Shown in pieces: positions 24,287 through 38,000 of a DNA stretch of 64,000 nucleotides. Made by a program: the position numbers and the translations under genes. The number at the start of each line of letters is the position of its first letter. The stretch's first letter is position 1. The stretch comes from Astrothelium macrocarpum (taxonomy: Eukaryota > Ascomycota > Dothideomycetes > Trypetheliales > Trypetheliaceae). The stretch spans positions 1 to 64,000 of the forward strand of contig JAGEMR010000096.1 of NCBI GenBank assembly GCA_021030915.1. Direction: 5' to 3'. The notes beneath the pieces were generated by a model, which had not been told where the DNA came from, searched no databases, and was given only the letters and a program-made list of their open reading frames with translations.

Positions 24287-25363
24287 TCAAGAGTAACTCT
24301 CCACCAACTGATCCCTATGTCTTACAAGATTGGAATATTTCCTCAAATCGTCATTCAACCTCTTGTCCAACCAGCCAAGCGAATCATCAAGCAATAAATG
24401 GGTATATGCAAATACACAAGCATCCATCAAGCCGGCCTGCTTTGCGCCAAAGAACCACCGATCTTGCTGTAGTAGCGCGCTCAGAGCCCGGAACGCACCC
24501 TCGGCTTCAATGTAGAGGGTTTCAGCATCGATTACCCGAGATGTGGTGGTTGCCGTGCCGGAAGAGGATTTAAGGATTTCGGCCGTAGCTGCTGAGCAGA
24601 GCTCGTACGCGAGAGCAACTCCAACGAAGGAATTACTTGACGATGGTTGGATGTAGCACGGCTTGGCGACAGATGAAAAATTCGATGGACATATATACAA
24701 GTGATAGAGCTGTAATTTCTCTTCTTAGTGCTGAATCGCAGATACGACGTGTTTTAAATCTAAAAATCTTACCCATGCTCTCCGTATCCGCACATCAAGT
24801 AACGCCTGATATGCTTCAAATCGAATATCCAAGTGTCCATCGATAGATTTCGCCTCTTCTCTGCTCCATCTTAGGAGCCTGTTGGCAGGCACAGGAGTAG
24901 ACGATTGGCCAGGTTGACTCTTTGATGAAGATGCTGGAAGCAGGAAAGGGAGTGATCCACTGGGCGAAGCGTGATTATTCGATGCTATCGAAACGAATGG
25001 GATATTTAGAATTTTAAGGTATATCTATATCACCAATGGCCCATAATGTTAGCTTTGAGTTCCTGCTGGATCCTTGAGTGAGAAGCAACCTGCCTGCCAT
25101 TTTACACAACTTGGGTTGCAGGATAAGTCGCTGAACTTCGGGTCCCGCGCCTGGAAAATGTACAACACATGTTTTGTTTGAGCCTTTGGAGCACATAAAG
25201 GAAGCTCATTAGGCTGGTAGGTAACTAAAGGAAACCGATTGAAGACGCGTTTGATTATAGGAGGAATCTGAAAGAGGTCTCGTGAATTTAGGCGAGCTGT
25301 GGGCGCATCTAATTTGGAGGTCTGAGAATGGGTAGATGCATCATTTGAAGCCTCTTGCGGCAT
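24287..25363 (-). CDS. SAM35: SAM complex subunit Sam35 (metaxin-like)
   Basis: Peripheral outer-membrane subunit of the mitochondrial sorting and assembly machinery, needed for recognition of beta-barrel precursors. Minus-strand exons 25363-25094, 25024-24773, 24709-24287; 314 residues (yeast 329). The family N-terminal pattern is present: PPIIKRVFNRFPLVTYQ, HVLYIF and SCVKWQ, then YLKILNIPF and SNNHASPSGSLPFLLP. The C-terminal part is GST-C/metaxin-like, with the typical WFFGAKQAGLMDACVFAYTH. The first intron must begin with GC (exon CAG, intron GCAGGT) and end at GATATAG. This is the only join that keeps frame and gives KWQ-I-YLK as in relatives. No signal sequence, as expected for this protein. 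Confidence 0.88.
25025..25093 (-). other. GC-AG intron in SAM35
   Basis: A 69-nt intron with donor GCAGGT, branch-like GCTAAC and acceptor ATAG. A GT donor 4 nt downstream would leave phase 1 and shift the frame. Confidence 0.65.
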
Positions 25364-26850
25364 CGTCCATGGCCAAGAAGATTTTTTGCGAGCTCGATGT
25401 CAGATCAGCACAATCGAAAAGTTCGGCAGAACTTCCGAGATCGAGGCTCTTCCGCTTAAAATCGCTAACCCCTGCAATTGGTAACCAGGTAATAGCGGTT
25501 GCTCTCAGCACACTTTCTTTTCACACATCAGCCCATATGAACGGGATCTACGCACTGGCTGAATCCTTCGATGCTTTGACAAGCAAGTACGAAGAATCTC
25601 TGCCTACCTCTATGTGGGTATGGAATAATAAGCGTTCGTTTTGGCAAACGCATCTCGTGTCTTGGCCGTCTCAGTAAGATAAGCGGTCTCATTTCACTCC
25701 GACACCGGAAAAGAACTTTGTACAATCGGACTATGAGCACGGTGTGAATTTCCTATTGCAGCATCCAAGCTGTCGAGCGATGAAAGTGCGCCATAATTCC
25801 AGCGATGGTAGGGAGGTATCTACCTTTGGAAATGCTCGACGCGGCTACCAACAGCTATCCGCGTAATGATATTCTAAACCTGCGTGGTTTCAGACCGCAA
25901 GGCAGAAAATCTTGCAAAATCATTCACCGTCCGCCGCGCGTAACGTCATTAATATAGTAATATCGTTGTTCTTGCCAAGGTAGGTGGTGCGTATTATGAG
26001 ACAGATGCTACCCATTCAATTCGTCGTCAGGGATCCGGATCCCCTCCGGTCAATCGGAAGCCTATTCACTTCCGCTCTTACCAATCACCTAACGAGGAAA
26101 AGAAGACGCCGGTGGCTATATATGGTACATCGTTTACCAGGAGATGTTGTTCTGTCATCAGCCCCAGACACGCCTTGAAAGCCCTGAGTGGAAGCTGAGA
26201 TGGTTGGTGTAACCCGCTTTCAGCCCTCGGCCGAAATACCGGTATGCCATTTAATACTAAAACAGTTGGCAATCTAGAAGTTGAGTATGACGAGTACTAC
26301 TTTGTGCAGCCATTTCATATTGCCATTGTTGGCTGAAGCTATAACTCGGAATATTGCTTGGGCGCCAAAACTCTTTTGTCGTGGACAGACGCGCAATCTT
26401 CCTCTTACAGAGCGATCTGCTTGGACTAGCGTGCGTCATTCCTACTCATAAGGTTGTCCTCACAAGAATCATGTGTCCGCCAAGTCTTCTCAAGAAGCAT
26501 TTCACCCAGATCTACAAATGAACGTAAGTAATTCTTCAACTCAGAGATTGCATTTGATTTGCGCTAAGAAACACAAAGATTGAATGACTATTATCTGAAC
26601 CTTGTGGCTCTTCTATTACTCTTTGTCTTGTCCTGTCTATCCAATGACACCATTGACACCCTTCTGTCTATCCCAGGTAAAAAAAAAATGCTGGCTCGAG
26701 TGCTGTGCTGTTGCGAGTCCATGATATCAAAAAGATTGGAAAATCTCATCCAAGAACCATCCCCAGGGTATTAAATCGTTTCGCATTAAGAACGCCACTT
26801 CCCATCATCACCATGTCTGACGATCTAGAAAAATTGTTGAAAATGACCCA
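25364..26850. other. Intergenic, gene-poor (1.5 kb)
   Basis: No gene recognised. Scattered ORFs of 60-113 codons on both strands lack motifs. It separates SAM35 from the 3' end of the NRPS-like gene. Confidence 0.5.
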
Positions 26851-29800
26851 TTAAACGCCAGTTTCTACAGGAGCTCTTAGTCCCGAGAATGCATCGGCTG
26901 GCCAACCTTGGTAAGTTGCGCCACTATCCGCAACGTCGCCTGCCATAACGAGGGTGTGCTCTAACAAGCAGCTGTCATCCTCCATGCGTGCACCGGATAA
27001 CAATCGCGACCCGGATCTGAGGACAGATCTGTCGCCAACACTCAACGGATTCAAGTTGAAGTGTCCTCGAGTATTGATGTGGGCCACTAAGCTTGCATCA
27101 TCCACGGAAACCCGGTCGCCCAATGTGAGAAGATCTGGCTCGGTGAACATGAGGCTGGGCAACCCACCCGCAAACAAGGCACAGTCTTTGCCGATCGTGG
27201 CTCCAAGTGCACGGAAATACAATACAGTCCAGTGTGTACCGGTTAACATTCCCAGGATACCATGTCCACCGTAACAGTGTCGTCGGAGCTTCTCTATAGC
27301 GAGGAAGATTTGCCATCTCTGGTTGTAACTGCTCTTGTCCCAGTCATAGCTGCCAGCTTGTCGTCGACCCATCAATGCCCACTTCGCGCTAATCACAACA
27401 GCAAGAGCGAAGATGGCTTGCACTGTCATGAGGACGGTAATGATGCACAGGAAGAATACATACAAGGTCAGCGGACGATACCAATTGTGCAAGAGAACCC
27501 TGGCATTGTGACGGACGAGCTTGGCGACAATCTGCACTGCCGATGTGGTTGCAACGTTCCAGTAAAACGAAGTGAAGATGGTGGTAAATGCCGAGTATAA
27601 GAAAATAGCGAATGGACCAAGGACATAATACGGCGCCTTGTGCTCGTAAAAGGCTCGACCGAACGGAGTGGAACTGGCCGGTTGCGGCTTGCTGTCCTGG
27701 ACTTCTTTGACCGCGATCTGCGATGTTTTGAAACCTCCTTTTTCCAGATCTCCCTTTTCTGACCGAGGCAGATCTTCCACTGAAGCCGTAATTGAATCCG
27801 CCGCTGAAGCAATTTCAGTTTCCGTTGGAGTACCAGACTGATTTGCAAAGTCAATGGTCGAAGCGACTCGACTCTGCAACTGAGAATTCATCGGGGTGGT
27901 CATCTGAGATAGTAACGCTTTTTCTATGTCGGACGGACTAATGTGCCTTGGATCGTCATGTCGACTGGTTCCTGACAAGCAGACCGCCTCACCCTGTTTG
28001 CTACCGACCCAGGTCGTCTCAGCCGGATAGATTTTGCCACGTTGAGTAAGAGCGCCACTGCCCATTACAGTCTTGCTCTCAAGAGTTGACCCGGGGAGAA
28101 GGACCACGCGGTCAGAAACCATGGCGCCATCACCAATTCGAACAACGTCGCTCCCATTTCCATCTGATGTTACGAGATGGGACCGTGAACCGAAAACTAC
28201 GTCGTTGCCAACATCGAGAAGGTCAAAATCCTGGATCGATGGACCAGTTCCAGGCCAGTATACCCGAGAACCGACCTTCCCGCCCATAGCTCTTACAGCA
28301 AAGGACGTGAAGTTGTAATGTGCGCCGAAAAGATCGGTTAGCTTGTGAAATGCGGTGCCAGGCATGACGGCCTTGAGAAATGACATGCGGAATCTCTGGA
28401 GGGAGCTCCTGGAACCCGCTGGTCCTGGTCTGGTCTTTCCAATTAATCGATCCACAATCTTCTTTAGGATGAAGACAACAACGAACAGGAATACTGGTCC
28501 GAGTGCCGTATTCAAGATCAACGCAAAGTAGTGGAAGGCAATCCGATGAGGAGCAGCGAACCAGTAGAGGACAGATGCCAACTGATCCTTTGACTTATTA
28601 GGCTTGGACATGACCAAACCAATAAGTCCAATCATCCATGGCAGGGCACCCACAAATCTCACAAAGATCATTACGGGTGTGGTTACGAGGGCGTTGAGGA
28701 TACCTGGACCACCTGGGATTTTGCTTGCAGAAAGGTCCCGATTTGACTCAGTAGCGTCGCTCGTCTCCCAACTGGAGGAATTTGGTCCAATGCAGGTGTT
28801 GTCCGGGAGAACAGTTCCAGCTGCAACAATAGAGCTCAGGCCAACACTCGAGTCCTTACCAATCACTATCCGGCCGAGGTACATGGACGTATTTCGTTCG
28901 GCTGCAAAGGGCCGGCAAATGCACTTATCCAGAGTAACATTGTCGCCAATATTTAACAGGTCATATTCTCCAAAAGTAACTCCCTTGGCAAGTGAAACGC
29001 CTTTACCAATCTTGGCTCCAAGCATACGGTAGTAAAGGATCCTCGTGGAGTTGGAGAAGCTGAGATGCCCCTGGACACTGTTAGCGCGGCACACATCTGT
29101 GAAAAGAATAGAACGAACCATGCCAGTAATTGCGAGGATTTTCTGGACCATCCACCAGCGCGTATGATACCAGCCCCACATAGGGTATACTCCTTCCTTA
29201 TACCTGCCGATTATGATCCATTTCATAGCAATCCCCAGAAAAGGTACAATGGCACGAGTGATGAGACGAGCAATAGCCAATGAAAATACTAGATTAACCA
29301 ATCTTCCGGGCACGGAGTTCGTCGTTTCCCAGACTTGAGTCATTGTCAGGGTATAAACGAAAATTGTCCAGGTCAAGGCCCGCTTTCCGGGATACAACAG
29401 TACCATCGGTACCAGTTGCAGAATGAGAAGCAACGGATTCGTGGAGCTGTACGTTTTTGCGCAACCCGGAAGAGGTGCTGGTAGTTCTGTGCTGCTCGCA
29501 ATTGTACCCATTTCTGAGAGTTTTTGACCGACAACTAGAGCAAGGCCACCAAGCTGACTATGTGTGAAGAGCACGTCGATCGGTAACCGGATTTGAAACT
29601 CTTTTCGCAGGGTGGATAGAAGACGACCTGCCTTTAAGCTGTCACCTCCGAGATTGAAAAAGTCGGATTTGATAGACAGATCCGCAACTGAGCATGACAA
29701 GACACTCGCAAAAGCATATGCAACTTTTCGCTCGGTTTCTGACATGGACTGATCCGGTTTGGCCTCATGATCTTGGGAGCCAGTAAGAAGCTCTTCAAGT

Positions 29801-31828
29801 GCGAATTCATCGATTCGTCCCTTTTTATCTTGTGGAAGAGGATTCTCGAGACAATGGACTTTGCTTGGGATATGATAGCCATGTACCTTGCTTCGCAAAT
29901 CAGCCAAAAGCTTTTCTGCGAATGTTGCTGGCATGATGGCAGGACTTTTGCTTTCTTTCGGAGCTACAATCATTTCTGGGAAACCGCTGTTGGTATCGCT
30001 GCGAAGATGCACCATCGTGTCCTCAGGTATCGACAAAGTCAACGTTTCGCTAAGGCTTAAATAGTCACTGGTACATCTTGTGCAATCGATTGCCACACTC
30101 AAAGCAGTATCTGGAGGAGGGCAGGTGGCTTCAAAATGTCGGTCCGCCATGGGGAGGTCATCCGTAATCTGCTCTAATCCGAGTCGCTCACCAAGCTTGA
30201 TCCTCAAAACCTTATTATTGCGCTTTGGGACGTTATCCATGAAAACCAAAAGGACCGGCCACTTCACTTGTTGTAGAGAAGAGCTAACAGCTTCTTGCAG
30301 GGCACGGATGTCGGTTCGGGGTGAACCCTCAGGGGTGACCAAAACAATGCCAACAACTTCTTGCAAAACATCATGTGTTACTGAGAATGCAAGGGCTTGT
30401 GAGACTCGTCCAAAGATTGGAGATTCGGGCTTCTGTGCTGCAAGAACAATGGCTTCCTCGACTTCAAATGGAGAAATGAGCTCTCCTCCACGGTTGATGA
30501 CTTCTTTGTTCCGTCCTGTTACATACAAGTAGCCATCCTCATCCATATGCCCCATGTCGCCAGTGTCGAACCATCCATCTTTGGTGAAAGGACTGGTATC
30601 AATGGTGCGATCTGGTCTTAAATATCCAGGAAAAACAGGTTCTCCGCGAACCATGATTCGACCAACTTCTCCAGGATCACAACGGACGTCATTGCCATCG
30701 AAAATAGCCAATTGTGGGCCAACACTGATACCAGACGTTCCTGGCCTGTCCAATTGATAATCCAATGGAGGTGACGAGATTGGCATACATTCAGTCATGC
30801 CATAGCTAGGAAGCACAACGCACTGGAAAGTTTCACGTAATTGGCATGCTAAAGAAGGTAGGAGTCCACCGGCGGCGTTGCAAACTAATCGAATTTTACT
30901 CTTTGCAAGAGCAGTACCACGGTTTAAAGCTTCATCCAATATCATCGAGTGCATGGTGGGTGAGGCATAATACCATGTGGGTTGGAGATCCTCGACAACG
31001 TCCCAAAACAGGTTTGGGTCGAACGCCGTGCAGCAAATAGTCGAACCACCGGACATAACCGGAGCGAACAGATTTCGTACAAGCCCACCACTAACCCATG
31101 TCAATATTCGCGTGCGTCGATGGTACAAAGTGGGATACTTACACGTGATGAAGCGGCATCAGATTGTTGCACACATCAACAGGAGTGAGCCCCCATGACT
31201 CTATAACAAAGGCTACTCCTGTCAAGATTGATCGGATCGTCAAGGGAACAAGCTTTTTCTTTCCACTGGTACCGCTCGTGAAAAGCAAAATTGCACAGTC
31301 GCTGCTAGCATTTGAAGCATGAACGCCTTCAGCAAGACGGTCAGGTACGTCGTGTGCCACAAGTCGGACATTCATGTCATCGTCAAACTCGACCGGAACG
31401 ACGTCGATTCCTGCGTCCGCCACCCAGGCATCATCAAGACCAAGTCTCGAAATGTCTTGAGGCGACACCAGAATAACATTGGATCCCGCTTGCAGTACAT
31501 CTGCTCGGATTTGGTCTGGTCCACTGGATGATTGGATTGGGGCTGCCGTGTAACGATTCGCAACTGCAATGACGGTAATGGCAAGAAGAGGTCCGTTTGG
31601 AAGAATAATGGCAACGACAGGCTTCGAGGATACATGAGAAGGAATGTTCAGACGAAAGTCCTGTACGAATTGAAAAAGACTGTGATGACTAAGCGATTTG
31701 CCTGTGGAAGGATCGTGAATGCAGGGTTTGGCATTGGAAGCCCAAAGCAGGTCAGCGATGTTGCTTGAAGGGCTTTGAAAGGCTGCAGCATGCTGAGCCT
31801 TTACGGCATTTGGCTGACAGGCTTCCAT
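26851..31828 (-). CDS. NRPS-like enzyme: adenylating domain - carrier - membrane/hexapeptide (Pls-type) domain
   Basis: Two exons, 31828-31143 and 31090-26851; one 52-nt intron; 1641 residues. The adenylating (AMP-binding) domain has TSGTSGK (184-190), SYGMTE (about 324-329) and GRNKEVINRGGE (421-432). A carrier domain follows with phosphopantetheine site GGDSLKAG, Ser713. From about 780 to the end are repeated hydrophobic segments alternating with left-handed beta-helix (hexapeptide) stretches, such as ARILYYRMLGAKIGKGVSLA and a similar copy near the end. This matches the NRPS terminal domain TIGR02353, known from bacterial epsilon-poly-lysine synthetase; a fungal homologue making epsilon-poly-lysine has been reported in Epichloë. 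The adenylating domain looks closer to acyl/oxalyl-CoA ligases than to amino-acid A domains. No thioesterase or condensation domain is visible. The product is unknown: perhaps a poly-amino acid or a modified acyl amide. Confidence 0.9.
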
Positions 31829-34800
31829 TGTGAAGTGCTGAACCCGAAGGTTTCCCCTGCCAAGAAGTTTGATGTCTCTTGGAAAGTTCCGGTATGTTGT
31901 CTCTCTTAAATCATTGTCTAAGACTACGCCCTGCCATCGTCAGAATGTAACTTTACGAGCAAGGACCCCACCCTATCAGACTTACTAAACGTTTAAGGTG
32001 TTTCAGCGGTCAGGCACCAGTTAGGGTTCAAGATTCAACAGAATAGAGAGCTGATAACGGACGGTGAAAATCACCTACCTTCTTCTACGTAACGCAGAAA
32101 AGCTATGGTATATGAATGCCTGCCATAGCGCCGTTGACCCCTGGCGGCCAACAACATATGCAACAAAGCAGGATGACGGAGCACTCTTGCGGCTCGAGCC
32201 TACCTTGTCCAAATGCAGCGATTCCCTAGATACCGATCCGAAGAACTGTCTAAGGCTTCAGGTGGGCGCACGAGCTACCGCGAGCGATGAGATTGATGGA
32301 AATCCACTACCTCTTCCTGGAAACAGTATCGGCAGAAACATCTTGCGAGGCGCTAATTTTGTTCCTGGCCAACTGATTTCGTGCAAGCTTAGGCTTACCG
32401 GGCACTTAATACGGAACGTGGCGAACATTGTCTATCCAAATGCGATGCCCAGAATGGTTCCAAAGAAAATAGGAGCCACAGTGGGTACAGGGGTACCTAC
32501 CACAGCCTAGAAGCTGGTGGGCCGCCACTGGAAACAATTTTAAAGTTCTGCCGCTGAACATCGAGATCTGGGCCAATAAGTCAGGAATGTTTTGGCGACT
32601 GGAATGGGGAGAAAAGTCATGTTGTCGGGAGATTACATGAAAGAGGAAAGTTGCCAAGCTTTCGCCAATCAGTGCACGCCTTTGCCGTGCCGAATAGCAC
32701 CGGGCCCAGTCAATGCGCTTCATCCCACTCCAAGGAACTGGATGCATACCGCCTTCGGCCTGCATATTATCCAAACTATATGGACACACATATCGATTTT
32801 TTGTTGCATCGATCCTGCGCTGGAGCGTGGCATCCAAACCCGTCTCATCACTAGCCACCGGGGCCGTGACGATCCTATTGTCTTCCAGGAAAATAGTAGC
32901 TATCAAAGTTTGCATAGTAGGTTTTTGTTGACGAGACTTTGGCTACTCAGTTAATCAGCTCGGTGGATATCTCTCACACCGTATGCCTGTCTCATTCGTA
33001 TTCGCTACGTGTAAAATGAGGGCGAAAAATGTGCATCGCCCAAGTTTCTTGACTCACTGTTAACTGCAACCCTTTTGAAGAGGCTCAGTTGATGATCCTT
33101 GCCCGCCGTTCCGCTATCTGCGGCCTAGCAAGGATAAATCACCGTACTGACTGCATGGTACAAAACACAGCTCCTCACTTTTGGACAGACGCCCCGACTT
33201 TGGAATGTTTAGAGCTGACGAGCTGCAGCACCTACGCAAGAGGCATCAGGGTTGGCCTGTTGCGGACTTTGGCAACGAGAGAAGTGTCATCCCGTCAATG
33301 CAGTGCAGCCTGCCTCGCAGCCTGCCTCAATTCCTGTGCCACTGGTGCGCACTCCTTTCTTCCACTGTAGGAGAAGCTTGTGGACCTTTGCCAAGACGTT
33401 CATCGGAGGGTGGCCCACAGGATCGACAGCGTCGTGCATCATTAGATTTGGGCCTAGCAATCAGCACTGCGAACGGGTAGATACAGCAGAGTTCTGAATC
33501 TGAGCTAAGGCGTTCGACGAATCCAAGAAGGTGCCTGCTCTAGACAAGTGGCTCTTCTGCGCATATTACATTTGACGAAGCCGTCAATACTCCTCTTTAC
33601 GCTAATAATTGGAGCGTCTCGCTTTGAGCGCCGCAGTCGATAGCGGGGATTATTTTGGCAAGGCTCTTTTAAAGTAAGGACTAACATGTGATGAGTGGGT
33701 GTCTGGCCATGAAGGCGGTGATTTGACCGGGCTGGCACGCGCCAAATGCACGATGGTGAAGCCGGGATCCAAGATTCTAGCACAGTCGACACCTTCTGCG
33801 GAGCTGCCGTTTGCTCCAGCGCATCCCGCAGAAGGAAAAAAAACAGGGGGTGTTGATATTGGAGTGACCGAAATGTAGATCATCTGCTTTGGCGTGGGAT
33901 CCCGTCTGCACGCCGCCAGGAAATTTCCATGGGCAGCTCTAAGAATAGCCGTGCCTCTGATGCCGATTGATTAGGCACTATACTCCCCCCCCTTAGCTTC
34001 TATGTCTGTCCGCGCACTCGGCCGATAGGGTTGAGCTGCAAGACAAAGCACCTAAGGTGAACAGGGCACAGACGAGATTAGCGCGGAGCCAATGAGCTTC
34101 AGCCTCTCCCGACCCCTGAATCTTGTCACTGCAAAATCTTTCGGATTGGGGATACTCTGACGTGAGGCCAAACCCTCTCCAACGTCCTCCCTTGTGTTCC
34201 AGTTGAGCACAAAGAGACGGTCAAAACGGTGTCAGCGGCATCATGACTGTTGCGCCGCAGAACGTGCAGCGCAAGGATGATGCAGGAATACATGCACCAA
34301 AACAATGCATAAAAAATCATCCGAGGTGTCCATAAGGGGAAGTGCGGGAAGCCATCTCGCGAGTCGGGCCGTGTTCTATTATTCTGCTTACCACGTTTCT
34401 AGCTAGACGCGGCTGAGGCTAGAGCATTTCCCCCAATGACAGCGGCCCCTGTCCTAGTGCCAATTTTGCAGATCTCCTTCGTATTGGGGTCCTGACCCTG
34501 CCTGGATTGTCCCGAAAGTGAAGACGCCAAGCGAAATCACCATGAGAAGCACAGAATCAGAAAGGTCCCTTGGCCCCTCTGAGCAGCGTCAGCACACTAA
34601 TTATTTCCGCCTTGATGCTCTACAGGCAGCCACGCAGAACTCTCATTCCATAGAGCTCTCTGAAGCCATGCGGGCCAGGCCGGCGGAGACACGTACTGGA
34701 CGAGTGCCAGCGCAAATAGTGCTCTTTTAGCGGTGAATTGTACGAATCATTTAATGTCCATCTCATAAGAAATATTCAGCCACAGGGTGGTCGATCAGGG

Positions 34801-35004
34801 ACAGACCTGCACGACATGCTATCTGGACCACCAGATTTGATCGTCCCGGCATCCCGCCAGCAACCCTTATTTTTTTATATAATACATGCTTGGCGTTGTA
34901 TTTTGCTCATCAGCTCGAGCTCTTACTCTCTCTGCTCTTCCTGAGTTGCTCCACAGTCGTTGCTGATGATGGTTTCGTTGCATCTCAAGCCATTCGCTTC
35001 CGCA
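31829..35004. other. Long gene-poor spacer (3.2 kb)
   Basis: Between the divergent NRPS-like gene and the WSC hydrolase gene. Several ORFs of 60-169 codons overlap on both strands (for example 32064-32510 + and 32406-32915 -) but carry no motifs or splice logic. There is a short C-run near 33984. The AT-rich stretch just before 34890 is a likely promoter part for the hydrolase gene. Confidence 0.5.
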
Positions 35005-38000
35005 ATGTCTTCGCTTTCTCGTCTTTTACTCCTAGCAACAATTGCCTCGGCGCAAAATTATGTTGGCACTCCGATCAACAACAGCCTTCCAGGCGTACCA
35101 GGGTCTGAGATCACGTACTTTAATGTTATCAGTTCTTCCGGTGTGAATTTGACACTCACGAATTATATGAGTCTTAATTCATCCAACCATCGCCCTGATC
35201 CGGCTACGATTGAACGAGCTGTGATCATCATCCATGGTTTGCAACGAGACCCTGGCACATATATGTCGGAAGGACTTAGTGCTCTGTCACAAGTTCCCAG
35301 CAGTGCAGGTGTGAATGTGAATAACGTAGCCATCATGGCGCCTTATTTTCCAAATGGCGACGATAAGAACTATGGCTATCCTTGGACTGATGGCTTGGCA
35401 CCTGCTCACGGCTCAACGACCAATGCTCTCGTTTGGGCAGGATCTGAGTGGGCTCAGGGTGCCAACAACCAGTATCCCTACTACTCTATTCATACCTCCT
35501 CCTATGATGCACTAGACCAAGCTGTCCAGTGGTTTGATAACAAGACCATTTTGTAAGTCTCACCGCTATAATCAGAATTCGCTAGCATTTTACTGATGTC
35601 TTGCCAGTCCCAATATGCACCAGATTATCGTTGCTGGTCACTCGCTTGGTGGTCAAACTGTCAACCGTTATGCATCGATTGGCAAAGTGCTTAACACCAA
35701 GTCGCCTGTTAACTACTGGGTTGCAAACCCAAACAGTTGGTTGTGGTTCAACAGCTCTCGTCCTCTAGCTACTACAAGCTGTCCAACTTATGATGACTGG
35801 CGTGAAGGTCTTTCCGACTTCAATCAGACCTACGGAGCTACTCTGGTCGCTGAGGGAGATGCTGCTGTTCTTGCTCGATGGAACTCCCGCAACATCATGT
35901 TTGCACGTGGTACTGAAGATACTGGAGATGACTCTACAACTTGCGCTCCTGAAACGACTGGTTCTAACCGTAATGAACGATTCTTTGAGTTTATCCGCTA
36001 TTTTCCACCGAGCTGCTCAAATCCTACTAGCGGCCCTTGCGACACGGTTGACTACGTTCCTGTCGGTCACGATGCTGGTGCCATGATGGCTAGCGCAGCT
36101 GGTCAGGCTCGTCTGTTCTTGGACAACTTTAGTGGAAGTGGCGGTCGAAGCGCTGACTTTGGCTGCCCCCGTCTACAAGTCGGAGACGACCCGTATCCAA
36201 ACAGTACATGCACGACACCAATTGCGCCCATGGACCCAGGTACCTTTTCGGGATTGACTTACCAAGGCTGCTGGAGTGATACTTCGCCTCATGTCCTGAC
36301 TTACACTGCATACGCCGGTAACTCTGCTGCCACCATTGATCTTTGCACCAGTACTTGCGTGAAAGCTGGTTACTCTATTGCTGGTGCTGAATATGGCGAC
36401 GAGTGAGTTCTGGCACGCAAAATTCCCAAAGCCCGGCTAATTTAGATTCAGATGCTATTGTGGTAATGCGTTGGCTTACCCATCTATGCTGCAAGTTGAT
36501 GCTGGTTGCACAATGCCATGTGCTGGCAATAGTGCCCAGATCTGCGGAGCTGGCAATCGTATGTCTGTATTTGCTGCTGGCAAGCCATCAACCACGGCGC
36601 AGCCGAGTGATCCGGCAACTGTAGGTTCTTATAATTTTAGTGGATGTTATACGGACAATACAGCAGGGCGAGCGCTTACCGCAAAATCAACATCAGGTTC
36701 GAGCGTGACCATAGAAAGCTGTGCGTCGTATTGCTCAGGCTATACCTACTTCGGCACAGAATTCGCCGATGAATGTGAGTTTTTCGTTCCTCTTGATCGG
36801 AAAAAAACGCACCGCTTACTAATTGTTTGCAGGCTACTGTGGCAACTCAATTGTTGGAAGCAATACTCTTGCGAACGCTACCGATTGCTCTACACCATGC
36901 GCTGGAAATGCCTCTGAGTACTGTGGAGCTGCCAATCGTTTGTCAGTGTACGTGCTCAATGGGACTGTTGCTTCGTCTTCGTCTTCGTCATCTTCCTCTT
37001 CATCAACGGGAACTTCAACGACAAGCGGAACTTCAACTTCAGGGTCAACGTCAGCAACACCAAGTTCGTCTTCTGTCTCATGCCCGGCCTCGAACGCAAC
37101 AACTTATACGGCTCCCAACGGAGATTCCTTCGCCATTGAATGCGGAATTGACCATCCTGGCGGTGACCTGCAAGTGAACACGACAAACACTTTCCAGGAC
37201 TGTATCAACCTTTGCAGTACAACTACAGGATGTGTTGACGTCTCTCTCTCTGGTGTTGCATGCTACCTTAAGAGCACATTGACTGCAAGTTCAGCTTCAG
37301 CCAATGTCTATGGTGCGCGTCTCTTGTCGAGTGGATCTTCGTCCAGTGTAGCTGGTCCTGCGTCCAGCACGGGTTCCTCGTCATCCTCGTCAGCGTCATC
37401 GTCCTCTGGATCTTCCTCAGCATCATCCTCTGGATCCTCTTCCACCGGCACTACTCTCGTTACATCAACATCATCTTCAAGTACTTCAGCTTCCTCGACC
37501 AGTTCGAGCGGTACATCCTCAGGCACGACCTCCAGTACCACCGCAGGCTCGTCCACGAGTACCTTGCCAAGCTCAACCTCAAGTGGTTCATCCAGTTCAT
37601 CAGCAAGCAGCTCATCCAGTACACCTACTGTCACTTCATCAAGTTCGAGTGCAAGCAGTTCATCAAGTTCATCGAGCGGCTCCTCAAGCACACCGACCAT
37701 TACCTCATCGAGTTCGTCTGCAAGCAGCTCTGGAAGCTCTTCTACGAGCAGCGCATCAAGCACATCCTCTGCTGCTTCTCTTCCTTCTGGAATTGTCAGC
37801 GAAGGCTGCTACGTCGACAACAGCACTCGTGTCCTTCCTAACCTTGCATATTCAAACTCTTCCAACACCCCCTCGTTCTGTGCTTTGACCTGCCGTTCCA
37901 AGGGTTTCAAATATGCTGGCACCGAGTATGGAAGTGAATGCTACTGCGGCAATGATCTTGAGGCTGCCAATGCTTCATCCACATCTTGCAACATGGCCTG

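Noticed and set aside
32064..33497. Several ORFs between the NRPS-like and WSC hydrolase genes
   Set aside because: Low-information Arg/Pro/Ser-rich translations in overlapping frames with no recognisable domain.
37308..37763. Long acidic Leu/Glu/Asp minus-strand ORF
   Set aside because: Antisense shadow of the Ser-codon tract of the WSC hydrolase.
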